A stretch of 64,000 nt of DNA from Magnaporthiopsis rhizophila (lineage: Eukaryota; Ascomycota; Sordariomycetes; Magnaporthales; Magnaporthaceae). Of this stretch, positions 1 through 10,615 are shown piece after piece. The notes below the pieces were generated by a model. That model did not search any database, had not been told where the DNA came from, and was given only the letters and a program-made list of their open reading frames with translations. Location: assembly GCA_003049465.1 (NCBI GenBank), contig PYSS01000132.1, positions 4,213 through 68,212 of the forward strand, read 5' to 3'. Positions within the stretch are counted from its first letter, which is position 1; each line of letters opens with the position of its first letter. The translations under genes and the position numbers were made by a program.

Positions 1-431
1 CCCCCCGGCCCGGGTCCCGGCAGCGCCTGTTCGACCCAGCGCCCTGAAGCTGAAGCACGACTGACAGGCATGGATGGATCCGAGGACTGCCGGGTTGGGT
101 GAGTGGGGGTTGGTGCTCCCCGGCAAACGTTGATATTTAACAACGCCCGCACCCAGCCTTACCAAGTCCAGACTCGACCTTTCTCCTCACCAGCCAGTGC
201 TCTACGCTCGTCCTTGGATCGGCACAAGATCGGAGTTTCCTTCCCGTTTCTTCTCTTGCTTCCCTTTCCTTCGTACTTTCCTAGGTCCGCTATTGGTCAT
301 TTCCTCTCCTCCTCATCCTCCTCTTTTTTATTTGTTTGGGTTTTCCGCGTGTCATTTTCCTACGTTTCGACTTACACCCTCCCCTTTGAAACACTTTCCC
401 ATTCAAGATCGTATTCAAGCATCCATCCAAA
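1..431. other. 5' flank and leader of the first gene
   Basis: No coding region could be supported here. The stretch from about 180 to 430 is strongly pyrimidine-rich (runs of CT and TTTCC), as in many fungal 5' leaders, and ends at an ATG in the context CCAAAATGGCC, a good fungal start context. I infer that it holds the promoter and 5' UTR of the gene starting at 432. No TATA box stands out. Confidence 0.5.
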
Positions 432-1484
432 ATGGCCGCCGCTGTTCTCCTTCCCAAGATTGCCGCCGTGGCTACCTGCGGCTCCGTCATCACAGCCGTC
501 AAGACCAGCTGGGAGCTGTCCCGCATGGTCCGCAAGAAGCGTGCCGAGACCACCATTGCCGAGGACTCGGATGAGGTTGTCCAGCTGGCCGAGGATCTCC
601 AGACGGCCTACAACGACGGCCTTCTGACCCGCCGCGAGCGTGATGAGTGGTACGACAGGCTGCTGACTGGTGTGGCCGAGAAGGACTGTAAGTGTTTATC
701 TGCTGTCGTCTGTTTGTTTCGTTCTCTGTTTGTTGGAACCCATACTGACACACAAATCACCACCCCAGGCATGGCAATCACCAAGGTCAAGACCCACATC
801 AAGCTCCTCCGCCAGCGCGAGCGTGCCAGCCGTGAGCGCAGCCGTGAACGCAGCCGCAAGAGCAGCCAGGGCTCGTCCCGCAACCGCGACGACTCGCGCA
901 ACCGGGAGCCCCAGTCCTCGCGCCGCCGTCATACCGTCTCTCACCACGAGCGCGACCACCACCGCGAGGACTCCTCGTCGCCCCGCCCCTCGCGCGGCGG
1001 CCACCGCCGCGTCGAGAGCGACGTGACGGCCTACGACACCAAGCGCGTCCGCTTCGACCGCTCGCCCCGCAGGGACCGTGACCACCCGCACCACGGCGAC
1101 CGCCGCGACTGCGAGTCGGACCGCGCCATCCAGGCCCGCCCTCCCACGCCGTACCTGCTGCCCCCTCCTGCCGAGAGGTCCCAGTCCTCCTCCCCGCGCA
1201 GCGGCAACCGCCCCCGCGCCAGCACCGTCGGCGGCCTCGGCATCACCGAGAGCCCCCGGCTGGAGCGCGGCGAGCCCGTCCGGACCGGCGGCAGGAGGCG
1301 TGCCGTCACCTACTCGAACTCCTCGCCCGCCACCACCGAGGACTTCTTCGAGCGCGGCCGCGAGCTCGAGAGGGGTGACGGAGCCCGCTGGAGGGCCCGG
1401 CACAGCTCCCGCTGCCCCTCGGACGAGGACGACTGCGCTGCCTGCCGCAGGGACGCAAGCCGACGCAACTCCAACTCCCCATAG
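432..1484 (+). CDS. hypothetical protein with Arg/Ser-rich C-terminal half
   Basis: I do not recognise this protein. The likely structure is join(432..687,769..1484), with an 81-nt intron (GTAAGT donor, CCCCAG acceptor). The intron is a multiple of three and has no in-frame stop, so the frame also reads through it; the spliced product is 323 aa. Residues 1-30 form a small hydrophobic Ala/Val-rich helix that could be a membrane anchor or weak targeting sequence. Residues 30-110 look like charged amphipathic helices. The rest is disordered, with RERSRERS-type repeats and many Arg, Ser, Asp and Pro residues. The SR-like tail is reminiscent of RNA-associated proteins, but no RNA-binding domain is visible. 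It converges on ccr4. That it is a gene is supported by the start context, the consensus intron and the long GC-rich frame; its function is unknown. Confidence 0.7.
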   Translation: MAAAVLLPKIAAVATCGSVITAVKTSWELSRMVRKKRAETTIAEDSDEVVQLAEDLQTAYNDGLLTRRERDEWYDRLLTGVAEKDCKCLSAVVCLFRSLFVGTHTDTQITTPGMAITKVKTHIKLLRQRERASRERSRERSRKSSQGSSRNRDDSRNREPQSSRRRHTVSHHERDHHREDSSSPRPSRGGHRRVESDVTAYDTKRVRFDRSPRRDRDHPHHGDRRDCESDRAIQARPPTPYLLPPPAERSQSSSPRSGNRPRASTVGGLGITESPRLERGEPVRTGGRRRAVTYSNSSPATTEDFFERGRELERGDGARWRARHSSRCPSDEDDCAACRRDASRRNSNSP

Positions 1485-1927
1485 ACGCCCGCAGCTTTTT
1501 TTGTTTTATGTTTTTGCAACCTCGGCCTTGCCTCTCCCTTAGCGGAGACAATTATACGAACCAACAGCGCAGCAGTGTCGGCGCCTTGCTGCTTGTACCA
1601 TAACATGCACCACCAGCCGGTTTTCGCTTGTTCCCCACACTTTCTGGGGGAAATACGCCGCTTGAGAAGAAATGTTTCTATTGTCATTTTCTTTATGTTT
1701 TTGTTTTTGTTTTGTTTTTTTATCCTCCTTGTTTTCCGGCCTCCGCCCCCGGAGGTGCATAGCATACGTCGGCGTCCGTTTTGTTTTCGTTTTTTCCCTC
1801 TTGTTCATGTCATGGCGTTTGGGTTTCATTTTGTCAATGTTTTTCTTGGTCTCACAGTACAGAAACACGCAAAATACTGAATATGACCTACCAATCCATC
1901 ACGCTCCTTATCTTGAAACGTGCCGTT

Positions 1928-1965
<38 letters not shown>

Positions 1966-3649
1966 TTTCTTTTTCTTTTTCTTTTTCTTTTTCTTTTTCT
2001 TTTTCTTTTTCTTTTTCTTTTTCTTTTTCTTTTTCTTTTTCTTTTTCTTTTTCGTTGGTCGTCGCCCTGCCTGTGTCTTGGAGTTTGGCGGCCTGGAGGA
2101 ACATGCTCACTCACCCGACTCCTGTGCCGCAGACCCGCTACCACCAGGCCCCATCCTGCGAGGCCAACACCCGCAACTGGCGCCTGCGGCTTACTGCACG
2201 CCCAGCCTCAACTTTTTTTTTCTTTACGTCAACTCGGACTGGCCCACCTGTGCTCTGTCGGACTCATTCACTTGGCAGATGCCCAGAAAGAGACTCAATC
2301 CTCAAATACGCCCGCAACAGGCAAATGGGAACGACGTCAGGACGCGGCACGACAAGTGACAAAGAGCAGAGCAGAGCAGTGCCTCCAGTGTTAAAAATCA
2401 CAGTCGCTGTTTTATTGGAAGAGGACCTGCTGCGACATGTGTACCCAAGAAGGAGCCCGGGCGAGAGGGAACCAATGTAAATGAATGGACAAACACGGAA
2501 CCGGTCTGATGTGCCAACAGGAAATGAAAGGATGAATCGTAAACCGAAAAACAAAGAGAGACGGGAGAACGTATATTCGTACAGCTGTACATCATTTCCT
2601 CCTCACTCATCAGACGCCGTCGTCTACGCTGGTTGCTATACCCCCTCCCTCACTCCCTCGCCACCTTTACCGCCACGCTTAAAACAGGAAGAGAGAAAAA
2701 GAGACAAAAATCTGGGAAAGGAAAAGGTGGAGGAGGAGGGAGGGGACGACAAGAAGACAAAAGAGTAGTAGAAGAGGATAGAACGACATGAGAAAAAAAC
2801 GCATCTCTCGCTAAAAGCCAAAGATTTCACGGGGGAAGATGGACAATGTCGTGTTCGTAGTGGCAATATTCCAGATCCTTTTTTTGCACCCACCCGGCCG
2901 GCCCCTCCCTTTCCTCCCATGTCTTCCATCTCACACACACACGAGAGGCGTGAAACAAAAAACGCCCTCCCTTCCTTTTTGTCCATTTCCCCCGCCCCTC
3001 CTCCCATCTTTATTGCTCAAAAGCAACGAGACGAGACGAAGAGTAGACGGACGCAATGGCAAGAGAGAAAAAAGAACAAACACCATACTCTTTCTTTCCA
3101 TTTGACTGGCGTGATGGAATGGACCCTGACTCCTCCCCTGCCTTCCCTTCACTCCCTTTGTGATCCTGCAAGGACGTGTCCCCCATTTCATTTGCGTGGT
3201 TGATTTTGTTACCGAGATCCAGAACACCACCTAGCAAGCAAAGTCCCCAAAGTCAAACACCTACAGAACAAAAAGAAAAAGAAAACCCTATGGCTGCAGC
3301 AGAAGACGCAAGGCTTTGTGTGTCGTGGCGGTTGGTGGCGGGCGGGACTAAAAATAGAAAAACAAAAGAAAAAAGAGGACGGATGGACGCCGGCACAGAA
3401 GGGAAGGGGACGACGACCGCGTGGATGCGACAAAAACAGAAGAAAAGAAACGGGAGAACCGACATATCAAGAAAAATGACGGGGCGGGCCTTCATTTCTT
3501 GTTCATCATCATCTTCTTCTTCTAGACTAACCGGGAACGATCCAAAAAGAGAAGTGACCGAGAGAAAATGGAACAAAGTGCGCAATGGTAAAAAACACAA
3601 CGGGGAGAAAGGAAAAATAAAGCATCAGTCGGAGAATGGAAAACCCGCC
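1485..3649. other. convergent intergenic region, no gene seen
   Basis: This is about 2.2 kb between two converging genes, so it should hold both 3' UTRs and terminators. It is T-rich on the left and purine-rich on the right, consistent with 3' ends facing each other. It contains a hexanucleotide satellite (listed separately). A TTTATT at 3009-3014 reads AATAAA on the minus strand and could be a poly(A) signal for ccr4. The many short open frames here are low-complexity and have no family resemblance. Confidence 0.5.
1945..2052. repeat. (CTTTTT)n hexanucleotide satellite
   Basis: This is a run of 18 perfect CTTTTT units, preceded by an imperfect T/C tract from about 1925. It lies roughly 460 nt after the stop codon of the gene at 432-1484 and is probably outside its mRNA. 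Apparent reading frames across it encode only Phe/Leu/Ser or Lys/Glu repeats and are artefacts. Confidence 0.95.
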
Positions 3650-6047
3650 TCAAGATGAGGACGCTTGCCCGCCGCCCTTCTTGTCCTTCCGCGCCTTGAT
3701 GACAAACTCGGCCATGATCTGGATATGGTCCGACGGGAAGTGATAGTTGGGGAAGCCGGGGACTCGCTTCAGGTGCTGCGCGTCCGGTGGCCCCAGCAGC
3801 TCCACCACCTCCAGGTTGTTGGACGAGTACCATATGTAGTCGATGACATTGGCAAAGTCGGGCACGTAGTTGGTAAAGGGCATCTCGTCCGGCGTCCCCA
3901 CGAGCGGCTGATACGACGATCGCAGGCTAAAGGGGTGTTCGATGCCGTCGCGCGTGAACAGCCCGTACGAGTGCTTGGCCAGCTCCGGGTGGTCCGGCGC
4001 CAGTCGCCCCTTGGACAGGAGCTCAAACACGCCGCTCTGCGCCGTCGAGTTGTAGTCACCACACACAAACAGGGGTATGTCCGTGTTATTGCGATACTCC
4101 TGTGACGGTGCAGGCTCGATCACCACCTCCTCCTTCTTCCAGCTTCCGTCTTCCACTTCCCCGTCGTCCGAGCACGACGTCGGCAGCCGGATCATCTTCT
4201 TGTCCTTGCAAGCAGGCCAGCGCGCGTACTTGTCGGCAAACTTTGTCAAGCTCTCCATGATGATGGCCGTCTGCACGATTTTGACGTCGGCGAGCGTGCC
4301 TTCCCAGGCCAGGTGCGCGTTCATCACGATCATCCTCGCTCCCGTGCGTCGGCTCTCGAAGAATCCCATGACGCAGATGTTGTCTTTAGGCATGACCCGG
4401 TTGAAGATGTCGTTGCCCGTCTTCATGTCGGCCCGGTTGAGCGCAATGTTGGACATCTCGATCACCTGCTTGTCCAAGAGGATGAACTTGCTCCCCTTGT
4501 AGAAGATGGCGCAGCCGTCGACGTTGGCACCCTCCTTCTCGTTCATGAGCCTGGCCTTGGTGCGCGGGAAGTGCACTCCCTTGTAATCTTGCCTTGCAAG
4601 CTCCGGGCTGAAATCTTCGGTGAAGGCGTTGGTGGTGACCTCCTGAAGGCACAAGAAATCGGGGTCGCGGTCTCGAATCTCCTGGTAAATCTTCCTCCTC
4701 CGGTAATCCCATTCCAAAGCTCCAGACGGAGTGTAGCCGTACAGCATCGCCGTCGCGTATCTGCTGGCAAGTATGTTCCACGAGAACACCTTTATCCTTT
4801 CTAGGCTGGGGGAGACATCTTCTTGGATGGTGATCATCTTGCGCGGCAGGGGAGGCATGGGGACTGTGGTTCCACCGAGAACATCAAAAGTTCAGTCAGC
4901 AATAGCCAGGAATGCACACGCGAGGTAAATGGGGGCCAAATTCAGACGAACCAGGCTGCTTTTCAAGGAGTTCCTTGACGAGGGCAGGGGTCCCCGAAGT
5001 TTTGATGATATTTTTCGTTTCCGAGTCTATGGGGTTGCCCTCTATTCCGAGCTGCTCGAGGAGATGCAGCGAGCCTATCTCGTGGGGCAGGGTGTGAATA
5101 TGATTATTGAAGAGCAGGAGGTGCTTGAGAAACGTGCACATGCCGATCTCGGGAGGCAGATCGGTCAGCTGATTGTGGGAAGCATCGAGGATGCGCAGCT
5201 GGCGTAGTTCTCCAATCGCCGGCGTCAGGGTGGTCAGCTTGTTAGAGCAGATGTAGAGCTCCTGAAGGAAGGTGTAGTTGAATAGACTCGTGGAGAGGCT
5301 CCGGATTTGTTGGCCGCTCATGTCGAGGTTCGTCCAGTATTGTTGCTTGGACGACTTGGCACCCATCTGGACGGCCCCGGGCCGTCTCCTATCTTCCACC
5401 TCACCCTCGGATGTCGATGTCGCGCCGGCGGACGGGGAGTGGGCGTTGCGGTTCTCCGGGGCCTTCAGGCGGGCGTAGTAGTGGGGTTGTTCCATCATGG
5501 AAGCGTGGGCCCTCTCGGCGTCCTTGTGCATCCGAAGCTGCTCGGCCCAGCCCTCGGTGATGGGCTGTGCCTGGCCACCCCGGGTCACCGAGTTGTGGCC
5601 ATTGGTGAGGTTGGCGGAGAAGGGGCTGGTGTTGGCCAGAACCCCGCTGGAGAAGGTGGAGTGGTGCCCCAGCACGCCGGCATTGCCGCCCTGGCCTGAG
5701 GGCTCCTGCTGGAGACTGGGGTGGTGCTGGGCATGGGATTGATGCTGCAGTCCGGCGGGTTGCTGGAAGTTGTAGTGGATGGGCATGCGCTGGCCCTGTG
5801 GGTTGCTGTTGAGGCGGGAGTTGTGTCCCTGCTGCTGGTTGTGGTTGTACATGCCTTGCAGCGGCTGGGCGTGGGCGCCCTGGCGGTCTGGCGACCGTGA
5901 CGGTGATGGCGGGTTTGTGGTGAGAAACGGATGGAGGAGTGACGGGAGAAGGGCTCCGCTGGGGAGCGGTGGCTTTTGGGGCGTGTGCTGCTGGTAGAAG
6001 GCTGGCCCGGTCGACGACTGCTGCAGGTATCTGGGGCCGTCGGCCAT
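3650..6047 (-). CDS. ccr4: CCR4 poly(A) deadenylase, CCR4-NOT complex catalytic subunit
   Basis: This is the Mg-dependent 3'-5' exoribonuclease that shortens mRNA poly(A) tails in the cytoplasmic CCR4-NOT complex. The structure is complement(join(3650..4863,4952..6047)), 769 aa, usual for fungal Ccr4. The 88-nt intron (GTTCGT donor, CACAG acceptor) was chosen because it alone keeps phase and gives the join KQP-VPMPPLPRK. The Gln/Pro/His-rich N-terminus (1-235) is disordered. Leucine-rich repeats follow at about 237-340 (LTDLPPEIG, HTLPHEIG) and bind the CAF1/POP2 partner. The exonuclease-endonuclease-phosphatase domain covers about 380-760, with SWNIL, the metal-binding Glu in LCLQEV (about 440), NAHLAWEG, CGDYNS and the terminal SDH motif (about 742). 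All catalytic motifs are present. In ascomycetes it is normally a single-copy housekeeping gene. The family call is firm; the exact 5' end is inferred. Confidence 0.95.
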
Positions 6048-9000
6048 CTATGTGAGGCTGTGGGCGAGCGAGCAGCAGCTGAGCTCTGGCGGGATAAGGG
6101 CCGGGGGTGGTGCGGCGTCGAGAAGAGCGAAGGGATTCAGAGCCTCAATACGCATGGGAAGCAACTCTATCCTGGAGCCGGAACGATGGTCGAGGTGGGA
6201 GCATGGGGCTCTGCCTGTGCCGCATGGAGATGGATGAGGCGGAAGCGATCGTGGTCTCGGCTGCGGTCGAATCGGCGACTCGGCTCTACCCTCGGGGCAG
6301 CCGCAATGGGTGGGCTTGGGTCAAGGGCGGCGACCCATCAACGGCGGACGCGCGCGTCACAGCTTGAAGGAGGGCGCAGATCGCGGCCAAGAATTGGGGC
6401 AGGCTCGGGGACGGGAGCAGCGTGTGGCGGCTTTGGCTGGATCTCGCCGGTCCTTGTCGTCGGAAAAGTCGGTCCTGCGCGGTAGTATACTGGCCTGAAA
6501 GAAACTGCGAAAGAGGCCAAGGGAGAGGGGTCAGCCAGTGAGCGAGCAGTGATTGAAGACAACATGCGCCTGAGCCTGAGGAAAGGGATGCGATGGAACG
6601 GCAGCTGGCTAGGACTTGACTTTGCTGACACGCGCTTGATTTGGGCTCCGAGCGGGGCCCTGGCCAGGCGCGGAGAGCTGCAGACAAACCTCGGGTAAGG
6701 AATATGCACAATGACTGACAATGGGATGCTCGAGCAGATGCGAATAGATATTCGGGGCGAAAGATATCGAATGCGAGAGGCGCGGGTGCTCGTTGGCGGC
6801 CGGTCAGCTACTCCTCAAGTGCCGTTGTTGTGCTTGCTCCATCTTTGCAGTTGGCCGTGTCGGCAAGGATTAGGTAACCTTGTCACGTGATGACAGCCTC
6901 GCCGTCAGCCACCGCCAAAGTTTGCTGCGACGGCAGCTCATCCACGGGAAGCCCCGCCACAGCGGTGGGGCCGTGGGCTGGGGCGTATGTAAACATAGGT
7001 GGTCTCGACCGAACGGTTCGGAAAAGACTTCGAGGATGAGTGGATAGATAGGTAGGTAACCACGGGAACAAAAACGTAATCAATTAATCACTATCCGGGT
7101 CCGTGGAACGAACCACAAAGACCTTCGACAGCTTGCTCCGTCCAAGCATTGACGGACCATTGATGCCGTGTTACCCAACGGCTGGCCTCGCAGCACCAGC
7201 CCTGTATCACCGAATGCATCCCTTTTTGTCCCGTATTGGAACAACTTGGATCAAATTCTCACGACCCGTGTGAGAACAGGCCGTTAGACCTCTTTGTCGC
7301 TCGGCTAGCATGAGTCCAGGACACGGTCGTAGAGCGGCCCACAATATCAGACCACATCCATCCCGATCACTCAGAGCAGCATGCAAGGGCGAGCGACAGG
7401 ACGCCTGGGTGTGGACTACCCACTACTGCGTTCGGCCAAGCACGCGTGGAGGCACTCCAAAGCTGATGGCACAAGGAGCGGAAGATGAAAGCACCGAACC
7501 GACCACGAAGCCAAGAGTTCGGCAGGTACCGTCGTAACGGAGAGCGCATAGATGCAGAGAGTGTACGCACACATCGGCGCAGCTTTTACCGCCAATAAAC
7601 AACCAAAGAAGTAGAACGCAATGGGAGACTGCTCTGTTTCTTTTTTATGTTCGTCTCCCCTCACAGCGACGCAAGAAAAGCCGGGTGCTGGCGCGTCGAT
7701 GGACGAATAAAATGCTAGCAGGCACGCACCTAGGCTTTCTGGGTTATAAGAGCCCATGGCTCCGCATTGGATTGTCTGCGTATAAGACTGCTGGCTATCT
7801 CGGCCGCCTCCTTCTCAACCGGACTAATAAGCACTCTACAGGATCACTCGATCTTGACCAAAGCCGCATCGACATTCGCCAATGTCTCGAACCGGCGCGG
7901 AGTGGATGCTGCAGTTCGTGTCCATATGTCGCAGGATAGTTGTGTTGCCCCAAGGCCGAAAATAGTATCAGGTGGGCATAACGGTAATTATCACTGGACG
8001 TTACGAACCGAGGGCTATTGCGGTCCGTCCTTGGGGAGCGCGTGACAATCAGAAACGAGGCAATTTATACGTCAGTGGGCGCACCAGCTGAGGAGGGATA
8101 GTGAGTACGCCCCGAATGTGTTGCGTTGTCCATCGGCGAAGGGAGAGCACCGAGAGGAAAAACAGGGCCGAGCAAGTGGCCGGGGTCGACAAAGGTGGAC
8201 TGAGTTGCTGGGTGGCCTGCAGATCGATGAGATCTAATTCGCTCGCGAATCTCGGCGCGGGGAAATCGAGCAGGGAAAAGAGAAACATGGGAAGCGGCTG
8301 GGCGCCATCCTGCAAACAACAGTTGGATGTACTGTGAGGGCTGGCAGTCTGCAGGATGGGCTGGGTGACTGTGAATGGTTGGCCATCTCCACACTATTTG
8401 CCGTTCCGAGATGTGCATTTCTTGGACAAATGCCTGAAGGAATATGTGGAAGGGCCGTTCTCTGACGGCGCTCTTGGCCAAGGTACATGAGGGCGACGAC
8501 GGACGGCCAGAATTTGTGTCCGGTGATTGGTGTTGGGGAGATTTCTGCTACACCTGCTCTCGCCATAAATAGAGCACGACCGCGGCCAATATTGCGGGCC
8601 TGGCCAGCGGTTACGGACTCCTTTGAGCACACCCACGCGTGCTCGGTCACTTACACCAGCAGGAGATCGACCCGCTGAGGTGTCAACAACTGCTTGAGTC
8701 TCGGCCGCCGGGTTGTGTCCCCAGGACAAAGGCGCCTCGACACGATTCGAATTATTGGCAAGGGGACGGTGGCATCGCCCTGCAAGCAGCTGATCGACCA
8801 ATAAGCCTTAGCTGGGCCAGGTCAACAACAACAAGCCACGGAAAACTCGATTCTGCACGGCAGGTGCTGAAAGGGCCCGGCACGGGTATTAGCGGGACCA
8901 GGCGCACCTGCGTCTGTCTGTATGAAGTTGTGACGGCGGTGTCTGCGCCTTGGGTGAGTTCCGTCGGCGGCACCATCTCCTTGAGGCAAAAATAAGCGGA

Positions 9001-10615
9001 CGAGGACCGGACATTGACACCGCCGAAGTTCAGTTGTGGTTTAGTCTTGTTGCACGAGACTTCCACAGCCGCTCGTTCTGGCGGAACCAGACGGCTCATT
9101 GCCTACCAGACATTTTGTGTTTGGCTGCTTCTCTTGGCCTTAGGGAAATTGCACGCGACTGGTCGGTCAGTTGCCGCCGGCTTTGAAGCCGCCCATAGCA
9201 GACCGACCTACGGGGCAAGAAAAATAAAAGGTGCGTGGAGGGGACGGGAGAGCCAAACTGGCTCTTGTGCTTGCACCAGAGATGACGAAACAGCAGCGGA
9301 CCACGAATCGAAAATTTGGCCCAACCACGGCCTAAAACCTTGAACCCGCTCTTCTGCAAAGCTGGGGCGGCGACCTGCGCGGGGGAGGGGCGGCAAGGCT
9401 TGGCCTCAGCAGACCGCCAGGGCCAGAAGCAGGCGCTGGGTGGTGCCAACCGTGCTGGTCCAAACAACCACCACCCTGCCTTCGAACCCCACACACCGCC
9501 AGCTCCGCGCTGCCAAAGCTCGAACACGCAGACACTCAAAGCTGTTGCTTTTTTTGTTCCCCGCGGGAGTCGTAGCCGAAGCCAGAACACGACACTACGT
9601 TGGCCGCATTTTGACTTTGCGGGCTCGGGCGCATCCGGTCGGCTGTCAAGACGGGAACGTGGGGGCTTTGGGCGACACACAGGCGGGCAGCCAAGACGAG
9701 CTCGGATGCGAAGCAACGACTCGACCCCAAAATAGTGGACCTTGCAGATTTTACGGTCCTTTTCCTGGCGGGAAGGGGGTGAGCACTGAGGGTCTGTGGG
9801 CAGAGCCTACGATGATCTGAGCGCCAAGCACCTTGGACCTAGGTGGCCACCGTCCGAGTCGAGGAGGCGCGCAGGAAAACAAGCGGTCACGCCGAACGGA
9901 GTGCGCGACGGCCCCCCGAGCAGGTCGCCGGGGTGTTTTGCGTCCAGCTTGCGGGACACGGCAGATCGGCGACCACTGGTATGGAGAGCGAGTGGCGAAG
10001 GCGACGAGAGACGAAATGAGATTTTTACATGGACAAGGGCAAGACAACAGCAAGCAAAAACCAATGCATGAAAAATACCTTGCTGCCAACAACCGCCTCG
10101 ACCCAGCTTCTGACTAGCACCGGAGTTTCTTCCTAGGCAGTTCTAGTTAACGCACGGTCACTCGGAGCTAGGACCTTGTCTTGGCTTCGCTCGCAGCTGC
10201 ACAGCTGCGCAGCTACTCAGTTGGTGCAGAGGGCGGAAGAGTTAGGTGGTGTGTCAGGGGCCACCAGTTCTCTCTTCATCGTCATTTGATTAAGCTGGAT
10301 GACGGTGCTCAAGGCGAGAGCCACTGTGACTGTGGGCTGCAACTTCCCCACCTGGTGCAAGCGAACAGGCGACGGAAGACAGCTCCAGGTTCCCCGGCGG
10401 GACGGCGGCGTGGCCTCAAGCTCACCCTTAAAGCTGGAACGACCTGGAAACATTTGATTTGCAGGGACCAGATAGGGGGTGCGGGAACGAAAGAGGGGAG
10501 CAGTAGCGGGCGAAAAAAGGTAAAAAAAAAAAAAAAAAAAAAAAGAAAGAATAAAAAAAGGGTGAGAAAACAGTGCCCGGGGAAAAGGAGCAGCGAAAAA
10601 GGGTTTTTGGCAAGG
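6048..10615. other. 4.5 kb intergenic region without a supported gene
   Basis: This lies between the start of ccr4 (-) and the start of a methyltransferase gene (+), so it is a divergent promoter region of unusual length. Open frames of up to about 206 codons occur on both strands, but all have random composition, weak starts and no domain resemblance. The last 400 nt contain a 23-nt A run (10522-10544), and an open frame continues upstream of the methyltransferase ATG. That frame lacks an ATG and passes through the A run, so I treat it as leader. I see no tRNA, repeat family or transposon signature. Confidence 0.5.

Noticed and set aside
1672..2480. Open frames through the T/C satellite
   Set aside because: They encode only Phe/Leu/Ser or Lys/Glu runs produced by the hexamer repeat.
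4912..4951. Alternative ccr4 splice donor at the GTGTGC inside the first exon's read-through
   Set aside because: It would put exon 2 out of frame with the CACAG acceptor; the GTTCGT donor keeps frame and gives the family-like QPVPMPP junction.
9478..9495. GGTTCGA-like word on the minus strand, resembling a tRNA B box
   Set aside because: The flanking bases cannot form the T stem and no A box or acceptor stem is present. Similar words near 7886 and 29671 fail the same test.
9096..9716. 206-codon minus-strand open frame in the ccr4-methyltransferase spacer
   Set aside because: Arg/Pro/Ser/Cys-rich with random-like composition; no family features.
10181..10615. In-frame upstream extension of the methyltransferase gene
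   Set aside because: It has no ATG, starts at a non-standard codon and crosses a 23-nt A run; the ATG at 10616 is a better start.
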